From Candidatus Intricatilinea gracilis (GTDB taxonomy: Bacteria > Pseudomonadota > Gammaproteobacteria > Burkholderiales > Burkholderiaceae_C): a DNA stretch of 64,000 nucleotides. Positions 9,271 through 18,503 of this stretch are shown piece by piece. A program made the translations under genes and the position numbers. Location: positions 248,001-312,000 of the forward strand of contig JADJDQ010000001.1 in the NCBI GenBank assembly GCA_016702605.1. The letters run 5' to 3'. Under the pieces are notes generated by a model, which had not been told where the DNA came from, searched no databases, and saw only the letters and a list, made by a program, of their open reading frames with translations. The number at the start of each line of letters is the position of its first letter. Position 1 is the first letter of the stretch.

Positions 9271-9354
9271 CGTCAGGGTCTCCGTTCTTGTAGGTGGCTG
9301 GTGAGGTCGAAATGAATCGCTGAGGGGTCCGGTCGACCGGCTCCTCGATCGTGA

Positions 9355-10413
9355 TCAGGGTCGGCGCCAGATCATGGCGCCAAAGCCGCGTGGGTTGGCG
9401 CCCGTGTCCAGGGTGGTCAGTCGATGGCCGTTGGCAGCGTCGACGAGGTGCACACAGTCGTCCATCCAACTGACCACTAGCAACATGCCGGCCAGCCCGG
9501 CGCCTGCACCCGGACCAACACCCGCTGCGCCGCCACCGACCTGGCCTAGCCGGGCGCCAGCGCCGTCGCCACCATCTGCGCCCGCAACCGGCAGGAAGGC
9601 AATGCCTTCGGGATACTCACCCACCGCCCAGGTGGCGACGACCTGGCGCTCGGCCAGCGAGATCACCGACACCGTGCCGCCATGCTGATTGGTGACGAAG
9701 GCGCGGTGCCCGGTGGCATCGAAGTCCACACCGTACGGCGCCAGGCCCACCACAAGTCGCGCTACCTCGCGCCGGCTGGCCAGGTCGACCAGGCTCACGT
9801 CGTTGCTCAGCACGTTGAGCGCCAGCAGGCTGGTGCCGTCGGGCGACACACCGATGGCAAAGGGATGGCTGCCGACCTTGATGCGTGCCGTCACCCGCAA
9901 CTGTGCGACGTCGACCTCGACGACCTCGTCGTCGTCGCGCGCCGCCACATAGACAAAACGACCATCGGCCGAGAGCGCCAGCCCGGCCGGCGCCGTGCCC
10001 ACCGGCACCTCGCCGATCAGCGCGAGGCTCGCCGCGTCGATCACCCGCAGGCGCCCACCGTACCAGTCGGCCACAAAGACACGCCGCCCGTCGGCCGCCA
10101 CCGCCACGCCGACCGAGCCCTGGCCGGCCGGCAGGCGCGCCACTTCGGCCAGGCTGGCCAGGTCGATCACACTCAGGCTGTTGTCGCCCGGATTGGTGAC
10201 GTAGGCCCGGCCCGCAGCGGCACTGACGGCCACCCCGGCGGGGGACTTGCCCACACCGACGTGCCGGACGACGCGGCGGGAGGCCACATCGACCACCGTC
10301 ACCGTGTGTGAGCCCTGGTTGGTGACGAAGGCCAGCGGTGCGGCGGCAGCGGCCGGGCCGGCCACCAGCAGCCAGCTGGCGAACAACAAGACCTGCGCTG
10401 CCGCTGCCGCCAT
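9355..10413 (-). CDS. Secreted YVTN-type beta-propeller protein
   Basis: Contains seven or so YVTN/NHL-like blades, each with a pattern such as VTNPGDNSLSVIDLASL or VFVADWYGGRLRVIDAAS, together forming a beta-propeller. From the ATG at 10413 the protein is 352 residues with a clean signal peptide (AAAAAQVLLFASWLLVAGPAAAAAP). An in-frame start at 10611 would add 66 residues that do not look like a leader, so the shorter form is preferred, though its ribosome site is weak. Homologues of this type are annotated as PQQ-dependent catabolism-associated propellers and occur beside quinoprotein dehydrogenase genes. It is oriented away from the H4MPT operon and followed by the MxaD-like gene. A glycine/proline-rich loop lies near the C-terminus. 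The exact function is unknown. Confidence 0.7.
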   Translation of the reverse strand: MAAAAAQVLLFASWLLVAGPAAAAAPLAFVTNQGSHTVTVVDVASRRVVRHVGVGKSPAGVAVSAAAGRAYVTNPGDNSLSVIDLASLAEVARLPAGQGSVGVAVAADGRRVFVADWYGGRLRVIDAASLALIGEVPVGTAPAGLALSADGRFVYVAARDDDEVVEVDVAQLRVTARIKVGSHPFAIGVSPDGTSLLALNVLSNDVSLVDLASRREVARLVVGLAPYGVDFDATGHRAFVTNQHGGTVSVISLAERQVVATWAVGEYPEGIAFLPVAGADGGDGAGARLGQVGGGAAGVGPGAGAGLAGMLLVVSWMDDCVHLVDAANGHRLTTLDTGANPRGFGAMIWRRP

Positions 10414-10638
10414 CCTGCCGGCGCCCGAGCAGATCGGGGATGCGTCCTTGGCCGAGCCCGGCGACTCGGCCAGCCGCCACAGCCGGCCGCAAGCTGCCAT
10501 CATCCGAGGCACGATCCGTGCAACAAGCGTCGAAGTCGTCATGGGCAGACACAAGCAAGGCTTGGCCCAGACAGACTGCGCGAGCCGCGCTGAGCGTGAG
10601 TTGGCCGTCACGAGACAGACCGGCTGCTGCAGGCCCGG

Positions 10639-10649
10639 GACACTGTGTC
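10639..10649. promoter_or_regulatory. GACACTGTGTC palindrome upstream of the first H4MPT operon
   Basis: An 11-base palindrome with a central T, 63 bases before the ATG of the beta-RFAP synthase gene and between divergent genes. The same 11 bases recur at 48789-48799 in front of fhcB. I saw no other exact copy in the window when reading by eye. A transcription-factor operator is an inference from position and symmetry. Confidence 0.35.
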
Positions 10650-10711
10650 ACACAAGCTGTCATGGTCACCCCAGCTGCTGCGCCACGAGACCAGAACGAC
10701 GATCAGGAGCC

Positions 10712-12139
10712 ATGTTGTCCCCAGTCACCAACACCACCAGCAGCCTGCCAGTCGGCCCGGGCGCGGCCGCGCAAGGCGCTGCCACGGCGTTGGTGCGCGT
10801 GGCTGCGCCGGGGCGGCTGCACCTGGGGTTTCTCGACCCGTCAGCCAGCCTCGGCCGACGTTTCGGCAGCCTGGGCCTGGTGATCGACGGGCCGCAGACG
10901 GTGCTCGAACTGGGCTGGGCCGAACCTGGCGCCACCACCGACGTCTGCAGCGCCGCGCCGCATCTGGCCCCCGACCATGGCGCCGCCGAACTCACCCGCG
11001 TGCGCGCCCACCTTGCCGCACTGCGCCTGGCGCTGGGCGCGGCGACCGGGGCCAGCTCCGGCTCCGGCACGGCCACGGCCACGACCTCGAAAACAAGCAC
11101 CAGCGTTTGCGCTGGCGCCGGTAGCGAAAGATCACCATCCCGGCACGATCTGAGCCGTGCGTTGCGCCTGCATCTGGCCGATGCCTTGCCGGCGCACGCC
11201 GGGCTGGGCTCGGGCACACAGCTTGGCCTGGCTGTCGGTCGGGCGTTTTGTGAATTGCACGGCATCGACCTGCCCACGGCGCAGATCGCACGCATCACCG
11301 GGCGTGGGCTGCGCTCGGGCGTCGGCATCGCCGGTTTCGACGCGGGCGGCCTGCTGCTCGACGCCGGCCCGCCGCCGGCGGGTGTGCGCGGCGCAGGTGG
11401 GCCGGCGCCGCTGCTGTCGCGCATCGACCTGCCCGCCGACTGGCGCGTACTGCTGGTGCTCGACCCAGGCCGGCGCGGCCTGTCTGGCGACGACGAACGC
11501 GCCGCCATCGCCCGCCTGGCGCCGCTGCCACGCGAGGCCGCCGCCGAGATCTGCCACGAGGTGGTGATGCGTGTGCTGGCCGGCGCCGCGAGCGACGACT
11601 TCGCCGCCTTTGCCGCCGGCCTGAACCGGGTGCAGCAGGTGCTGGGCGACCATTTCGCGCCGGCACAAGGCGGCAGCGCCTACACCAGCCCTGCCGTCGC
11701 CCGGCTCCTCACCTGGCTGGCGCAACAAGGCAAGCCACGCGCCGCGGGCGACCAGCTCGGTGCCATCGACAAGGGCCGTGCGGCAGGCAGCGGCAGCGGC
11801 GCAGCCGCCCCCTGCGCCGTCGGCCAGAGCTCGTGGGGGCCGACCGGATTCGCCATCTACGCCAGCCAGGCGGACGCCGAAGCGGCGCTGGCCGCGGCGC
11901 GTGCAGCTGGCCAGGTCGGAATGGAGCTGCAGGTATCGATCGTCGGCGCGCGCAGCCATGGCGCGCGGATCAGGCGTGTCTCGGCCACGGGCGGTGGCAA
12001 CACCAGCCTGCTCGAGGCGCCATCCGCGGCATCACCCTCGATCGATGCAAACGCGAGCACAGCCCCCGGCGCAGCCGCACGCGGCAACGGCAACGGCAGC
12101 GGCGACATACAGGCTCATCGGCTGAGCCAGGCCGCCTGA
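10712..12139 (+). CDS. mptG: Beta-ribofuranosylaminobenzene 5'-phosphate synthase (ORF4)
   Basis: Catalyses the first committed step of H4MPT synthesis: condensation of p-aminobenzoate (or p-hydroxybenzoate) with PRPP to give beta-RFA-P. The protein has the GHMP-kinase-like fold of the family, with VRVAAPGRLHLGFLDPSASL at the start of the domain and the phosphate loop ALPAHAGLGSGTQLGLAVG in the middle. The ATG at 10712 is preceded by AGGAG at 10705-10709. At 475 residues it is longer than the usual ~330; the excess is two Ala/Ser/Thr/Gly-rich insertions (about residues 110-145 and 345-370) and a low-complexity tail. It is the first gene of the operon mtdB-orfY-mch-orf17-citG-like-fae. Confidence 0.88.
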   Translation: MLSPVTNTTSSLPVGPGAAAQGAATALVRVAAPGRLHLGFLDPSASLGRRFGSLGLVIDGPQTVLELGWAEPGATTDVCSAAPHLAPDHGAAELTRVRAHLAALRLALGAATGASSGSGTATATTSKTSTSVCAGAGSERSPSRHDLSRALRLHLADALPAHAGLGSGTQLGLAVGRAFCELHGIDLPTAQIARITGRGLRSGVGIAGFDAGGLLLDAGPPPAGVRGAGGPAPLLSRIDLPADWRVLLVLDPGRRGLSGDDERAAIARLAPLPREAAAEICHEVVMRVLAGAASDDFAAFAAGLNRVQQVLGDHFAPAQGGSAYTSPAVARLLTWLAQQGKPRAAGDQLGAIDKGRAAGSGSGAAAPCAVGQSSWGPTGFAIYASQADAEAALAAARAAGQVGMELQVSIVGARSHGARIRRVSATGGGNTSLLEAPSAASPSIDANASTAPGAAARGNGNGSGDIQAHRLSQAA

Positions 12140-12201
12140 CCGGGCGCCACAACAGCATTCATCAACGACACCGCGGCACGAGACAAGCCGACCACATCAT
12201 C

Positions 12202-13128
12202 ATGAGTACCGCCCCCATAGAGCGCCCCTACATCCTGCACATGTTCACACCTGGCGCGCAGATGAGCCCGTTCGACGTCAACATGGCGGCCGACGCCGGC
12301 TATCAGATCATCACGCCCTACTGCGGTGTGAGCCTGGCGCAGATCACCGGCCTGACGCAGGACGCGATCTTCTCGCGCGGCCCCAAGGGTGTGGCGCGCA
12401 CCGGCATCTTCATCGGCGGGCGCGATGTGCTGCTGGCGGCCGACATGCTCGACGCCGCCAAGGCCGCCATGGTCAAACCCTTCGTCGTCTCGGTGTTCGC
12501 CGACCCGAGTGGCTCGTACACCACCGCCGCGGCGCTGGTGGCCTGTGTCGAGGCGGCACTCAAGAAACACCACGACACCGGGCTGGCCGGCAAGAAGGTG
12601 CTGATGCTCGGCGGCGGCGGCACGGTGGGGCGTATCGCCGGCGTGCTCTGCGCCCGGGCCGGCGCCCAGGTCGCGCTGGCCAGCCACCGCGGTCGCGCAG
12701 CGGGTGACGAAGCGGCGGCGCAGACCGGCGCACGTTTCGGCGTCGAATTGCGCGGCGCCTCGTTCCACAGCAGCGCCGACCTGCAGAGTGAACTGGCCGA
12801 CACCGACGTGGTGATGGGTGTGGCCGCCGCAGGTGTCGAGGTGATGACTGCCGCCGACCTGGCCGCCGCACCGAAGCTGCTGGTGGCCGCCGACGTCAAC
12901 GCCGTGCCGCCGCTGGGCATCGCCGGGGTGGGCGTGATGGACGGCGGTGTGGCGTTGCCCGGCAGCGTGGGCGGCAAGGCCATCGCCCTGGGCGCGCTGG
13001 CCATCGGCAACGTCAAGTACCAGGTGCAGCACCGCCTGCTGGTGCAGATGCGCGACGCCGCCAAGCCGGTCTACTTCGGCTTCGACGCGGCCTTCGACCT
13101 GGCGCGTGCCGTGCTCGCCGAAGCGTGA
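12202..13128 (+). CDS. mtdB: NAD(P)-dependent methylene-H4MPT dehydrogenase
   Basis: Oxidises methylene-H4MPT to methenyl-H4MPT with NAD+ or NADP+, the second step of formaldehyde oxidation in the cytoplasm. The 308-residue product starts RPYILHMFTPGAQMSPFDVN, the conserved catalytic/pterin-binding N-terminus of MtdA/MtdB. It has a Rossmann nucleotide site at KKVLMLGGGGTVGRIAGVL (~residues 132-150) followed by ASHRGR. Length and the absence of MtdA-specific features favour MtdB, and its place in the H4MPT operon next to mch supports this. It begins 62 bases after the beta-RFAP synthase gene. Confidence 0.93.
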   Translation: MSTAPIERPYILHMFTPGAQMSPFDVNMAADAGYQIITPYCGVSLAQITGLTQDAIFSRGPKGVARTGIFIGGRDVLLAADMLDAAKAAMVKPFVVSVFADPSGSYTTAAALVACVEAALKKHHDTGLAGKKVLMLGGGGTVGRIAGVLCARAGAQVALASHRGRAAGDEAAAQTGARFGVELRGASFHSSADLQSELADTDVVMGVAAAGVEVMTAADLAAAPKLLVAADVNAVPPLGIAGVGVMDGGVALPGSVGGKAIALGALAIGNVKYQVQHRLLVQMRDAAKPVYFGFDAAFDLARAVLAEA

Positions 13129-13195
13129 ACGACCAGCCGCCGGCAACTGCCATCACCCCACCGACCGACGCCCCACCCAGACCGCCCGCATCACC

Positions 13196-14521
13196 ATGAC
13201 GCCGCAGCGCGCCCAGCCTGCCGGCACACCGCCTTCACCGACGATCGTCGTGGCCGGGTTGAGTGTGCGGGGCCTGGCCGAGTCGGCCCGGTGCGCGGGC
13301 TGGCATGTGCTGGCGCTCGACGCCTTTGGCGACCTGGACACCCGACGCGCCAGCGCCGGCTGGTGGTCGATCGCCGAACACTCGGGCGATGGCGGCGCAC
13401 CTCGCATCGATCCGGCGCGACTGCTAGGCGCGCTACACGCCGCCGCCCTGAGTCGCCCGGCCGGATCCGAGCTGCTCGGCTGGGTCGCCGGCTCGGGTTT
13501 CGAGGCGCAGCCCGAGTTGCTGGACCCAGCCAGCCGCTTGGTGCCACTGCTGGGCATGGGCGCCGATGCCATCGCTGCAGTGCGTCAGCCCCGCAGCTTC
13601 TTCGAGACACTCGCCGGGTTGGGCATCGACTATCCCGAGGTCGCCTTCGAATCACCTCGCGGCGCGGGCTGGCTGGCCAAGGACATGGCCTGCAGCGGCG
13701 GTCAGGGCGTACGGCGCTGGCCAGGCGCCCAGGTTGGCGCCGATACCCGCTCCAGCGTCTACTGGCAACGCGAAGCAAGTGGCCGATCGATCGGCTGCCT
13801 GCTGCTGGCGCAGGGCCGAGGCTTCGAGTTGCTGGGTGTGCACGACCAGCTGGTCGATCCGAGCCACGACGAACCCTTCCGTTTCGCGGGTGTGGTCGGG
13901 CCGTCACGGCTGAGCGACATGCAGATGGCCACCTTGCTCGCCACGTTGCAGCGCCTGGTGCCGGCCTTCGGCTTGCGCGGACTGATCAGCGTCGACTGGC
14001 TGCTGGCCGGTGATCGCTGGCTGGCGCTCGAAGTCAACCCACGCCCGTCCGCCAGCCTGGCAATGCACGAGCGGCGGCTCGCGCACACGACACCACGCAG
14101 CCTGCTGACCGAACATGTCGCGCAGTTTCTGTCGGACGATCTGCGGTCGCAGCTGGGGCTGCGCGATGCGCGGCACAGCGACGGCACGGTGATCGGTCGA
14201 CCGCCGCCCGCAGGCCACTGCTGCGGCGAACTCATCGTCTACGCCCGGACACCTTTGACCCTCGACCCGGCCACGCTGGCGCGTTGGACCGACAAGACCG
14301 ACCGGCACGACATCCCGTCTGCACCGATCGATTTGCCGGCCGGCGCGCCGGTGCTCAGCGTGAGCGCCGCCGGGCCGGACACCTCGACGGTGATGCTGGC
14401 GCTCGAACAACGCCGCGCCGACGTGCTTCGGGAGCTGATGCCACGGCATCTCGCGCCCAGCGATAGATCACCCACCCCATACAGACACGACGCCCAGGCG
14501 ACCGAGACCATCCCATCATGA
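13196..14521 (+). CDS. ATP-grasp protein of the H4MPT cluster (OrfY-like)
   Basis: A 441-residue ATP-grasp family ligase. Seen: an N-terminal Rossmann-like pre-ATP-grasp part (IVVAGLSVRGLAESARCAGW), a lysine/glycine-rich loop (GWLAKDMACSGGQGVRRW) and the metal-binding end RWLALEVNPRPSASLAMHE, where Glu and Asn bind Mg-ATP. Methylotroph H4MPT clusters contain such a gene, called orfY, whose mutants lose the H4MPT-linked pathway. Archaeal tyramine-glutamate ligase (MfnD) is also ATP-grasp, so a glutamate-ligase step in methylofuran synthesis is a plausible but unproven role. The stop overlaps the mch start by four bases (ATGA), so translation is coupled to mch. Confidence 0.75.
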   Translation: MTPQRAQPAGTPPSPTIVVAGLSVRGLAESARCAGWHVLALDAFGDLDTRRASAGWWSIAEHSGDGGAPRIDPARLLGALHAAALSRPAGSELLGWVAGSGFEAQPELLDPASRLVPLLGMGADAIAAVRQPRSFFETLAGLGIDYPEVAFESPRGAGWLAKDMACSGGQGVRRWPGAQVGADTRSSVYWQREASGRSIGCLLLAQGRGFELLGVHDQLVDPSHDEPFRFAGVVGPSRLSDMQMATLLATLQRLVPAFGLRGLISVDWLLAGDRWLALEVNPRPSASLAMHERRLAHTTPRSLLTEHVAQFLSDDLRSQLGLRDARHSDGTVIGRPPPAGHCCGELIVYARTPLTLDPATLARWTDKTDRHDIPSAPIDLPAGAPVLSVSAAGPDTSTVMLALEQRRADVLRELMPRHLAPSDRSPTPYRHDAQATETIPS

Positions 14522-15522
14522 GCTCTACCCCACTGCCCACCACCACCCTCAGCGTCAACGCGCTGGGCTGCCAACTTGCCGATGCCTTGTGCGCCAACGC
14601 CGAGGCGCTCGGCCTGGGCATCTCGAGCCTGGACGGCGTGCGTATCGTCGACGCCGGCATCACCTCGCCGGGCAGCGTGGCCGCGGGTGTGGCCATCGCC
14701 GAGATCTGCCTGGGCGGCCTGGGCCAGGTGCAGCTGATCGGCGACCCGACCGGCGCAGCGGCCACCGGTCTGAACTGGCTGCAGGTGCACAGTTCGAAGC
14801 CGGTGCTTGCCTGCCTGGCCAGCCAATACGCCGGCTGGAGCCTGGCGGCGAGCAAGGAAGAAACCGGCGGCAAGAAGTTCTTTGCGCTCGGCTCGGGCCC
14901 GGCACGGGCCTTGTCGGTGAAGGAGCCACTGTTCGAGGAACTCGGCTACCGCGACCGTCACACCCGCGGCGTGCTGGTGATGGAAGTCGACCGCCTGCCG
15001 CCCGCGGTGGTGGTGGACAAGGTGGTGCGCGACTGCGGCCTGGCACGCGAGGCATTGACGCTCATCCTCACACCCACACAAAGCTGGGCCGGCACGACGC
15101 AGGTGGTGGCGCGGGTGCTCGAAGTGGCGCTGCACCGCGCGCACAGCCTGGGCTTCGATCTGGCACATGTGGTGGAAGGCTCGGCGCGTGCACCGTTGCC
15201 TTCACCCGGCGCCGATGGCCTGGCCGCCATGGGCCGCACCAATGACGCCATCCTCTACGGCGGTCAGGTCTGGCTGGGTGTGACGGGTAGCGCCGAGGCG
15301 GCGCGTGAACTGGCACGTGCCCTGCCGTCGCTCAACTCGCGCGACTACGGCAAACCGTTCGTCGAGTTGTTCACCGCCGCCGGCTACGACTTCTACAAGC
15401 TCGACGCCGCCTTGTTCGCCCCCGCCGAAGTGTGGGTCAGCCATGTGGGCAGCGGTGCCACCTGGCACGCCGGCAAACTGGCCCTGGACCTGCTGGCGCG
15501 CGAGTGGGTGGCCGAGGCTTGA
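14518..15522 (+). CDS. mch: Methenyl-H4MPT cyclohydrolase
   Basis: Hydrolyses methenyl-H4MPT to N5-formyl-H4MPT, the step between MtdB and the formyltransferase/hydrolase complex. At 334 residues it matches the family length. Recognisable family segments are LSVNALGCQLADAL at the start, IVDAGITSPGSVAAGVAIAEIC at ~residues 43-64, and NDAILYGGQVWLGV at ~240-253. No insertions or missing blocks are visible, in contrast with several neighbours. It overlaps the OrfY-like gene by four bases and is followed 51 bases later by the RimK-like gene, so it is certainly in the operon. Confidence 0.95.
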   Translation: MSSTPLPTTTLSVNALGCQLADALCANAEALGLGISSLDGVRIVDAGITSPGSVAAGVAIAEICLGGLGQVQLIGDPTGAAATGLNWLQVHSSKPVLACLASQYAGWSLAASKEETGGKKFFALGSGPARALSVKEPLFEELGYRDRHTRGVLVMEVDRLPPAVVVDKVVRDCGLAREALTLILTPTQSWAGTTQVVARVLEVALHRAHSLGFDLAHVVEGSARAPLPSPGADGLAAMGRTNDAILYGGQVWLGVTGSAEAARELARALPSLNSRDYGKPFVELFTAAGYDFYKLDAALFAPAEVWVSHVGSGATWHAGKLALDLLAREWVAEA

Positions 15523-15573
15523 GATGATGAGTGCGCCCACCCATCCACGCCCGGATCGGCGGAGGGTCGTTCG

Positions 15574-16668
15574 ATGAGCAGCCTGCGTATCGCCATCGTC
15601 GCCGACGAGGTCGGCTGGCACACGCGCCAGTTGCAGCAGGCGCTTCGGGCACGCGGTGCGGCTTCGCGCTGCATCGACTCGGCTGATTGCAGGATCGACA
15701 CCGACCACGCCTGGCACGGCCTGGTGCTGCCGGGCTTCGGCCGCGAGCTGCCCGACGCCGTGATCGTGCGTGGCATCGCCGGTGGCAGCTTCGAGCAGGT
15801 GACGCGGCGGCTAGGCGTGCTGCATGCGCTGCGCGAGTTTGGCGTGCCGGTCTACAACGACGCCCGGGCCATCGAACGCAGCGTCGACAAGAGCATGACC
15901 AGCCTGCTGCTTCACGCCGCCGGCCTGCCCATGCCGGCCACCTGGGCCATCGAGTCGCCGCAGACGGCGCACGCCCTGGTGCTGCTCGAAGCCGCGGCGC
16001 GCCGCTGCCTGGTGCTCAAGCCGCTGTTCGGCTCGCAGGGCAAGGGCCTCACACGCGTCGGCTGGGTCGACGGCCAGTACGTGCCGCTGCCCGATCTCGG
16101 CGGGCCGACAGCCCCATCGGCGCCCACGGCGGCCACCTCGAGCGGGCCCGAGCCGGCGCCTCCTGCAGGTGTCGACGGCGCCTGTCGACCAGCCTGCGGC
16201 GCGGGCCCGGCGGACCGACCCGACATGCCGCCCGACCTGGCGCAGGACTACGGCGGTGTGGCCTATCTGCAGCGTTTCATCGAACCACTGCACCCGGCAG
16301 ATCAGGCCCCCGGCCACGACTACCGTGTGCTCGTGGTCGGTGGCCAGGCACGTGCCGCCATGCGCCGTGTCAGCGCCGGCTGGGTGCACAACGTGGCGCA
16401 GGGTGCGCGGTGTGAGCCGCAGAGCCTGGACGGCCCGCTCGGCGCCGACCTGGCGCGCCTGGCCGTGGCGGCCGCGCGGGCGCTCGACCTCGACTATGCG
16501 GGCGTCGACCTGATGCCCAGCCCGCAGGGCCTGCGGCTCATCGAGGTCAACGGCGTGGCGGCCTGGCACGGCTTGCAGAAGGTCTGCGAGATCAACATCG
16601 CCCGCGCCCTGGTCGACGATCTGCTGGATCGCAAACTCGCCGCAACGCAGCGGCAACGGCGGGCATGA
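15574..16668 (+). CDS. RimK-family ATP-grasp ligase (ORF17-like)
   Basis: A 364-residue ATP-grasp protein of the RimK branch, which forms amide bonds to glutamate. Visible parts: VYNDARAIERSVDKSMTSLL (~residues 90-109), KPLFGSQGKGLTRVGW (ATP loop), and the C-terminal LRLIEVNGVAAWHGLQ with the Mg-binding Glu/Asn. Methylotroph H4MPT clusters carry orf17, a RimK relative needed for the pathway, and archaeal MptN adds glutamate to H4MPT; the precise bacterial substrate is open. An Ala/Pro/Gly-rich insertion of about 45 residues (~172-216) interrupts the domain and looks disordered. It overlaps the next gene by four bases (ATGA). Confidence 0.75.
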   Translation: MSSLRIAIVADEVGWHTRQLQQALRARGAASRCIDSADCRIDTDHAWHGLVLPGFGRELPDAVIVRGIAGGSFEQVTRRLGVLHALREFGVPVYNDARAIERSVDKSMTSLLLHAAGLPMPATWAIESPQTAHALVLLEAAARRCLVLKPLFGSQGKGLTRVGWVDGQYVPLPDLGGPTAPSAPTAATSSGPEPAPPAGVDGACRPACGAGPADRPDMPPDLAQDYGGVAYLQRFIEPLHPADQAPGHDYRVLVVGGQARAAMRRVSAGWVHNVAQGARCEPQSLDGPLGADLARLAVAAARALDLDYAGVDLMPSPQGLRLIEVNGVAAWHGLQKVCEINIARALVDDLLDRKLAATQRQRRA

Positions 16669-17678
16669 ACCGCGCCGAACAATTCCGCGCCGCCTTCATC
16701 ACGGCCTGCGACCTGGACGTGGCGGTGCGCAAACCTGGCAACGTCAGCCATGCCTCACCCGGCCACGGCATGACGGCGGCCTTGTTCGAAGCCAGCGCGC
16801 GGGCGGCGGCGGGCCCACTCACCCAGGTCGGCGCACCCGTCGGTGACCGCATCGAAGCTGCCATGCGCGCCACCCTCGCGGTGGCCGGATGCAACACCAA
16901 CCTCGGCATCGTGCTGCTGGCCGCGCCGCTGGCGCTTGCATGGGAAGGCCGCCGCGATGGGCAACCGCTGCGCCTGGCGCTGGCCGAGGTACTTCAGGCG
17001 CTGGACATCGACGACGCTGCCGCGGCGTTTCGCGCCATCGCCCTCACACACCCCGCCGGGCTGGGCCGGGTCGACCAACACGACGTGGCCAGCGCACCGA
17101 CGGTCACCCTGCTTCAGGCCATGGCCGCAGCAGCCGGGCGGGACCGCATCGCCGCCTTGTACGTCGACGCCGGCTCGGCCGACGATCCGCGGCCTTACGC
17201 CGAGTTGTTCGACATCGGCCTGCCCGCCTGGGCGGCCGGTCTGGCCAGGCCTGCGGGCTGGTCGACCATGACGTCCTCAGCGCCATCCGCCCGTGGATCA
17301 ACCTGCATGCCCGGGAACACGGAGTGCAGCGCGTCTGGCGATACGGCCGCAAGCATGCCCGCAGACATGCCCGGTGACTCGGCCGGCAGCAGCCACGTCC
17401 GACACCACGCGCTGCAACGTGTCTACCTCGAACTGCTCTGTACGGCACCGGATACACACATTGTGCGAAAGCATGGCCCGCAGCCGGCACACAGTGTCAT
17501 GCATGCGGCGAAACACTGGTTGCAACGGGCTTGCAGCCCTGCAGGGCTCGATGCCGACCCCGCCTGGGTGGCCTGGGACGAGGCCTTGAAACACGCCCGC
17601 ATCAACCCCGGCACCTGCGCCGACCTGAGCGTCGGCACCGCCTTGCTGGCGTTGTTGCACGAGCCTGACCAAGCCTGA
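16665..17678 (+). CDS. CitG-like triphosphoribosyl-dephospho-CoA synthase family protein
   Basis: A 337-residue protein of the CitG/MdcB family, with DLDVAVRKPGNVSHASPGHGM at the N-terminus, GCNTNLGIVLLAAPLALAW (the conserved NTN-G nucleotide-binding segment) and THPAGLGRVDQHDVAS. Classical members join ATP and dephospho-CoA to make the citrate-lyase prosthetic group, but no citrate- or malonate-decarboxylase genes are here. Homologues are regularly linked to H4MPT genes in methylotrophs, so a phosphoribosyl or nucleotide transfer in cofactor synthesis is an inference. A roughly 45-residue low-complexity stretch (SSAPSARGSTC... to SAGSS) sits near residue 205. It shares four bases with the preceding gene; fae follows 163 bases later. 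Confidence 0.75.
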   Translation: MNRAEQFRAAFITACDLDVAVRKPGNVSHASPGHGMTAALFEASARAAAGPLTQVGAPVGDRIEAAMRATLAVAGCNTNLGIVLLAAPLALAWEGRRDGQPLRLALAEVLQALDIDDAAAAFRAIALTHPAGLGRVDQHDVASAPTVTLLQAMAAAAGRDRIAALYVDAGSADDPRPYAELFDIGLPAWAAGLARPAGWSTMTSSAPSARGSTCMPGNTECSASGDTAASMPADMPGDSAGSSHVRHHALQRVYLELLCTAPDTHIVRKHGPQPAHSVMHAAKHWLQRACSPAGLDADPAWVAWDEALKHARINPGTCADLSVGTALLALLHEPDQA

Positions 17679-17841
17679 GCACAAGGCCTCCTGCGGATTG
17701 GTGAAAAGCTGTTTCTGCTGGCGCCGGACACCATGGAAACCCGCACATGCTTGGCATGAAAAGTGATCGTTCCGAGCCACGCCGGGTCACACCGGTCGTC
17801 CACCCACCATCAATCAACCAAAGTTAGTCGGAGACAAATAC

Positions 17842-18354
17842 ATGGCCAAGATCGATCGTTTGCTTGTCGGTGAATCACTCGTCGGCGACGGCAACGAAGT
17901 TGCCCACATCGACCTCATCATGGGGCCGCGTGGCAGCGCCGCCGAGACCGCGTTCGCCAACGCCCTCGTCAACAACAAGGACGGCTTCACCTCGCTGCTG
18001 GCCGTGGTTGCCCCCAACCTGCTGACCAAGCCCGCCACGGTGATGTTCAACAAGGTCACCATCAAGGGCGCCAAACAAGCCGTGCAGATGTTCGGCCCGG
18101 CACAACGCGCCGTGGCCATGGCCGTGGCCGACAGCGTCGAGGACGGCACCATCCCGGCCGACGAAGCCGACAACATCTTCATCTGCGTCGGTGTGTTCAT
18201 CCACTGGCTCGCCGAAGACGACAAGAAGATCCAGGCCTACAACTACCAGGCCGTTCGTGAGTCCATCAAACGCGCCGTCAACGGCTCGCCCACGGCCGCC
18301 GAAGTCGTCGCCAAGAAGGGCAGCAGCCCGCATCCGTTCCAGGCCGCCAGCTGA
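17842..18354 (+). CDS. fae: Formaldehyde-activating enzyme
   Basis: Condenses formaldehyde with H4MPT to methylene-H4MPT, the entry reaction of the pathway and a protection against formaldehyde. The 170-residue protein closely matches classical Fae over its whole length: GDGNEVAHIDLIMGPRGS contains the catalytic His (residue 22 of this translation), followed by VNNKDGFTSLLAVVAPNL and AVQMFGPAQRAVAMAV. A GGAG box at 17830-17833 precedes the ATG. Fae is usually among the most abundant proteins in methylotrophs; the 163-base upstream gap and strong downstream terminator suggest it also has its own promoter, though none is clear by eye. Confidence 0.97.
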   Translation: MAKIDRLLVGESLVGDGNEVAHIDLIMGPRGSAAETAFANALVNNKDGFTSLLAVVAPNLLTKPATVMFNKVTIKGAKQAVQMFGPAQRAVAMAVADSVEDGTIPADEADNIFICVGVFIHWLAEDDKKIQAYNYQAVRESIKRAVNGSPTAAEVVAKKGSSPHPFQAAS

Positions 18355-18440
18355 TCAGGCAGCGGCAAACCACCTAGCGGGCGTGCACGAGCGCCCGCCA
18401 GGCGAAACTTTCAGGGGTCTGAGGTCGAAGGGTTTTCATA

Positions 18441-18465
18441 CGGGGGCGCAAGCCCCCGTTTTCTT
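18441..18465 (+). terminator. Rho-independent terminator of the fae operon
   Basis: CGGGGGC and GCCCCCG pair perfectly (7 bp) around a GCAA tetraloop and are followed by TTTTCTT. It lies 87 bases after the fae stop codon and ends the rightward C1 operon before the leftward efflux gene. Confidence 0.9.
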
Positions 18466-18503
18466 CTTGGATGGAGTTGTCGGCACGGGCGTCGAGCAAG
18501 TCG

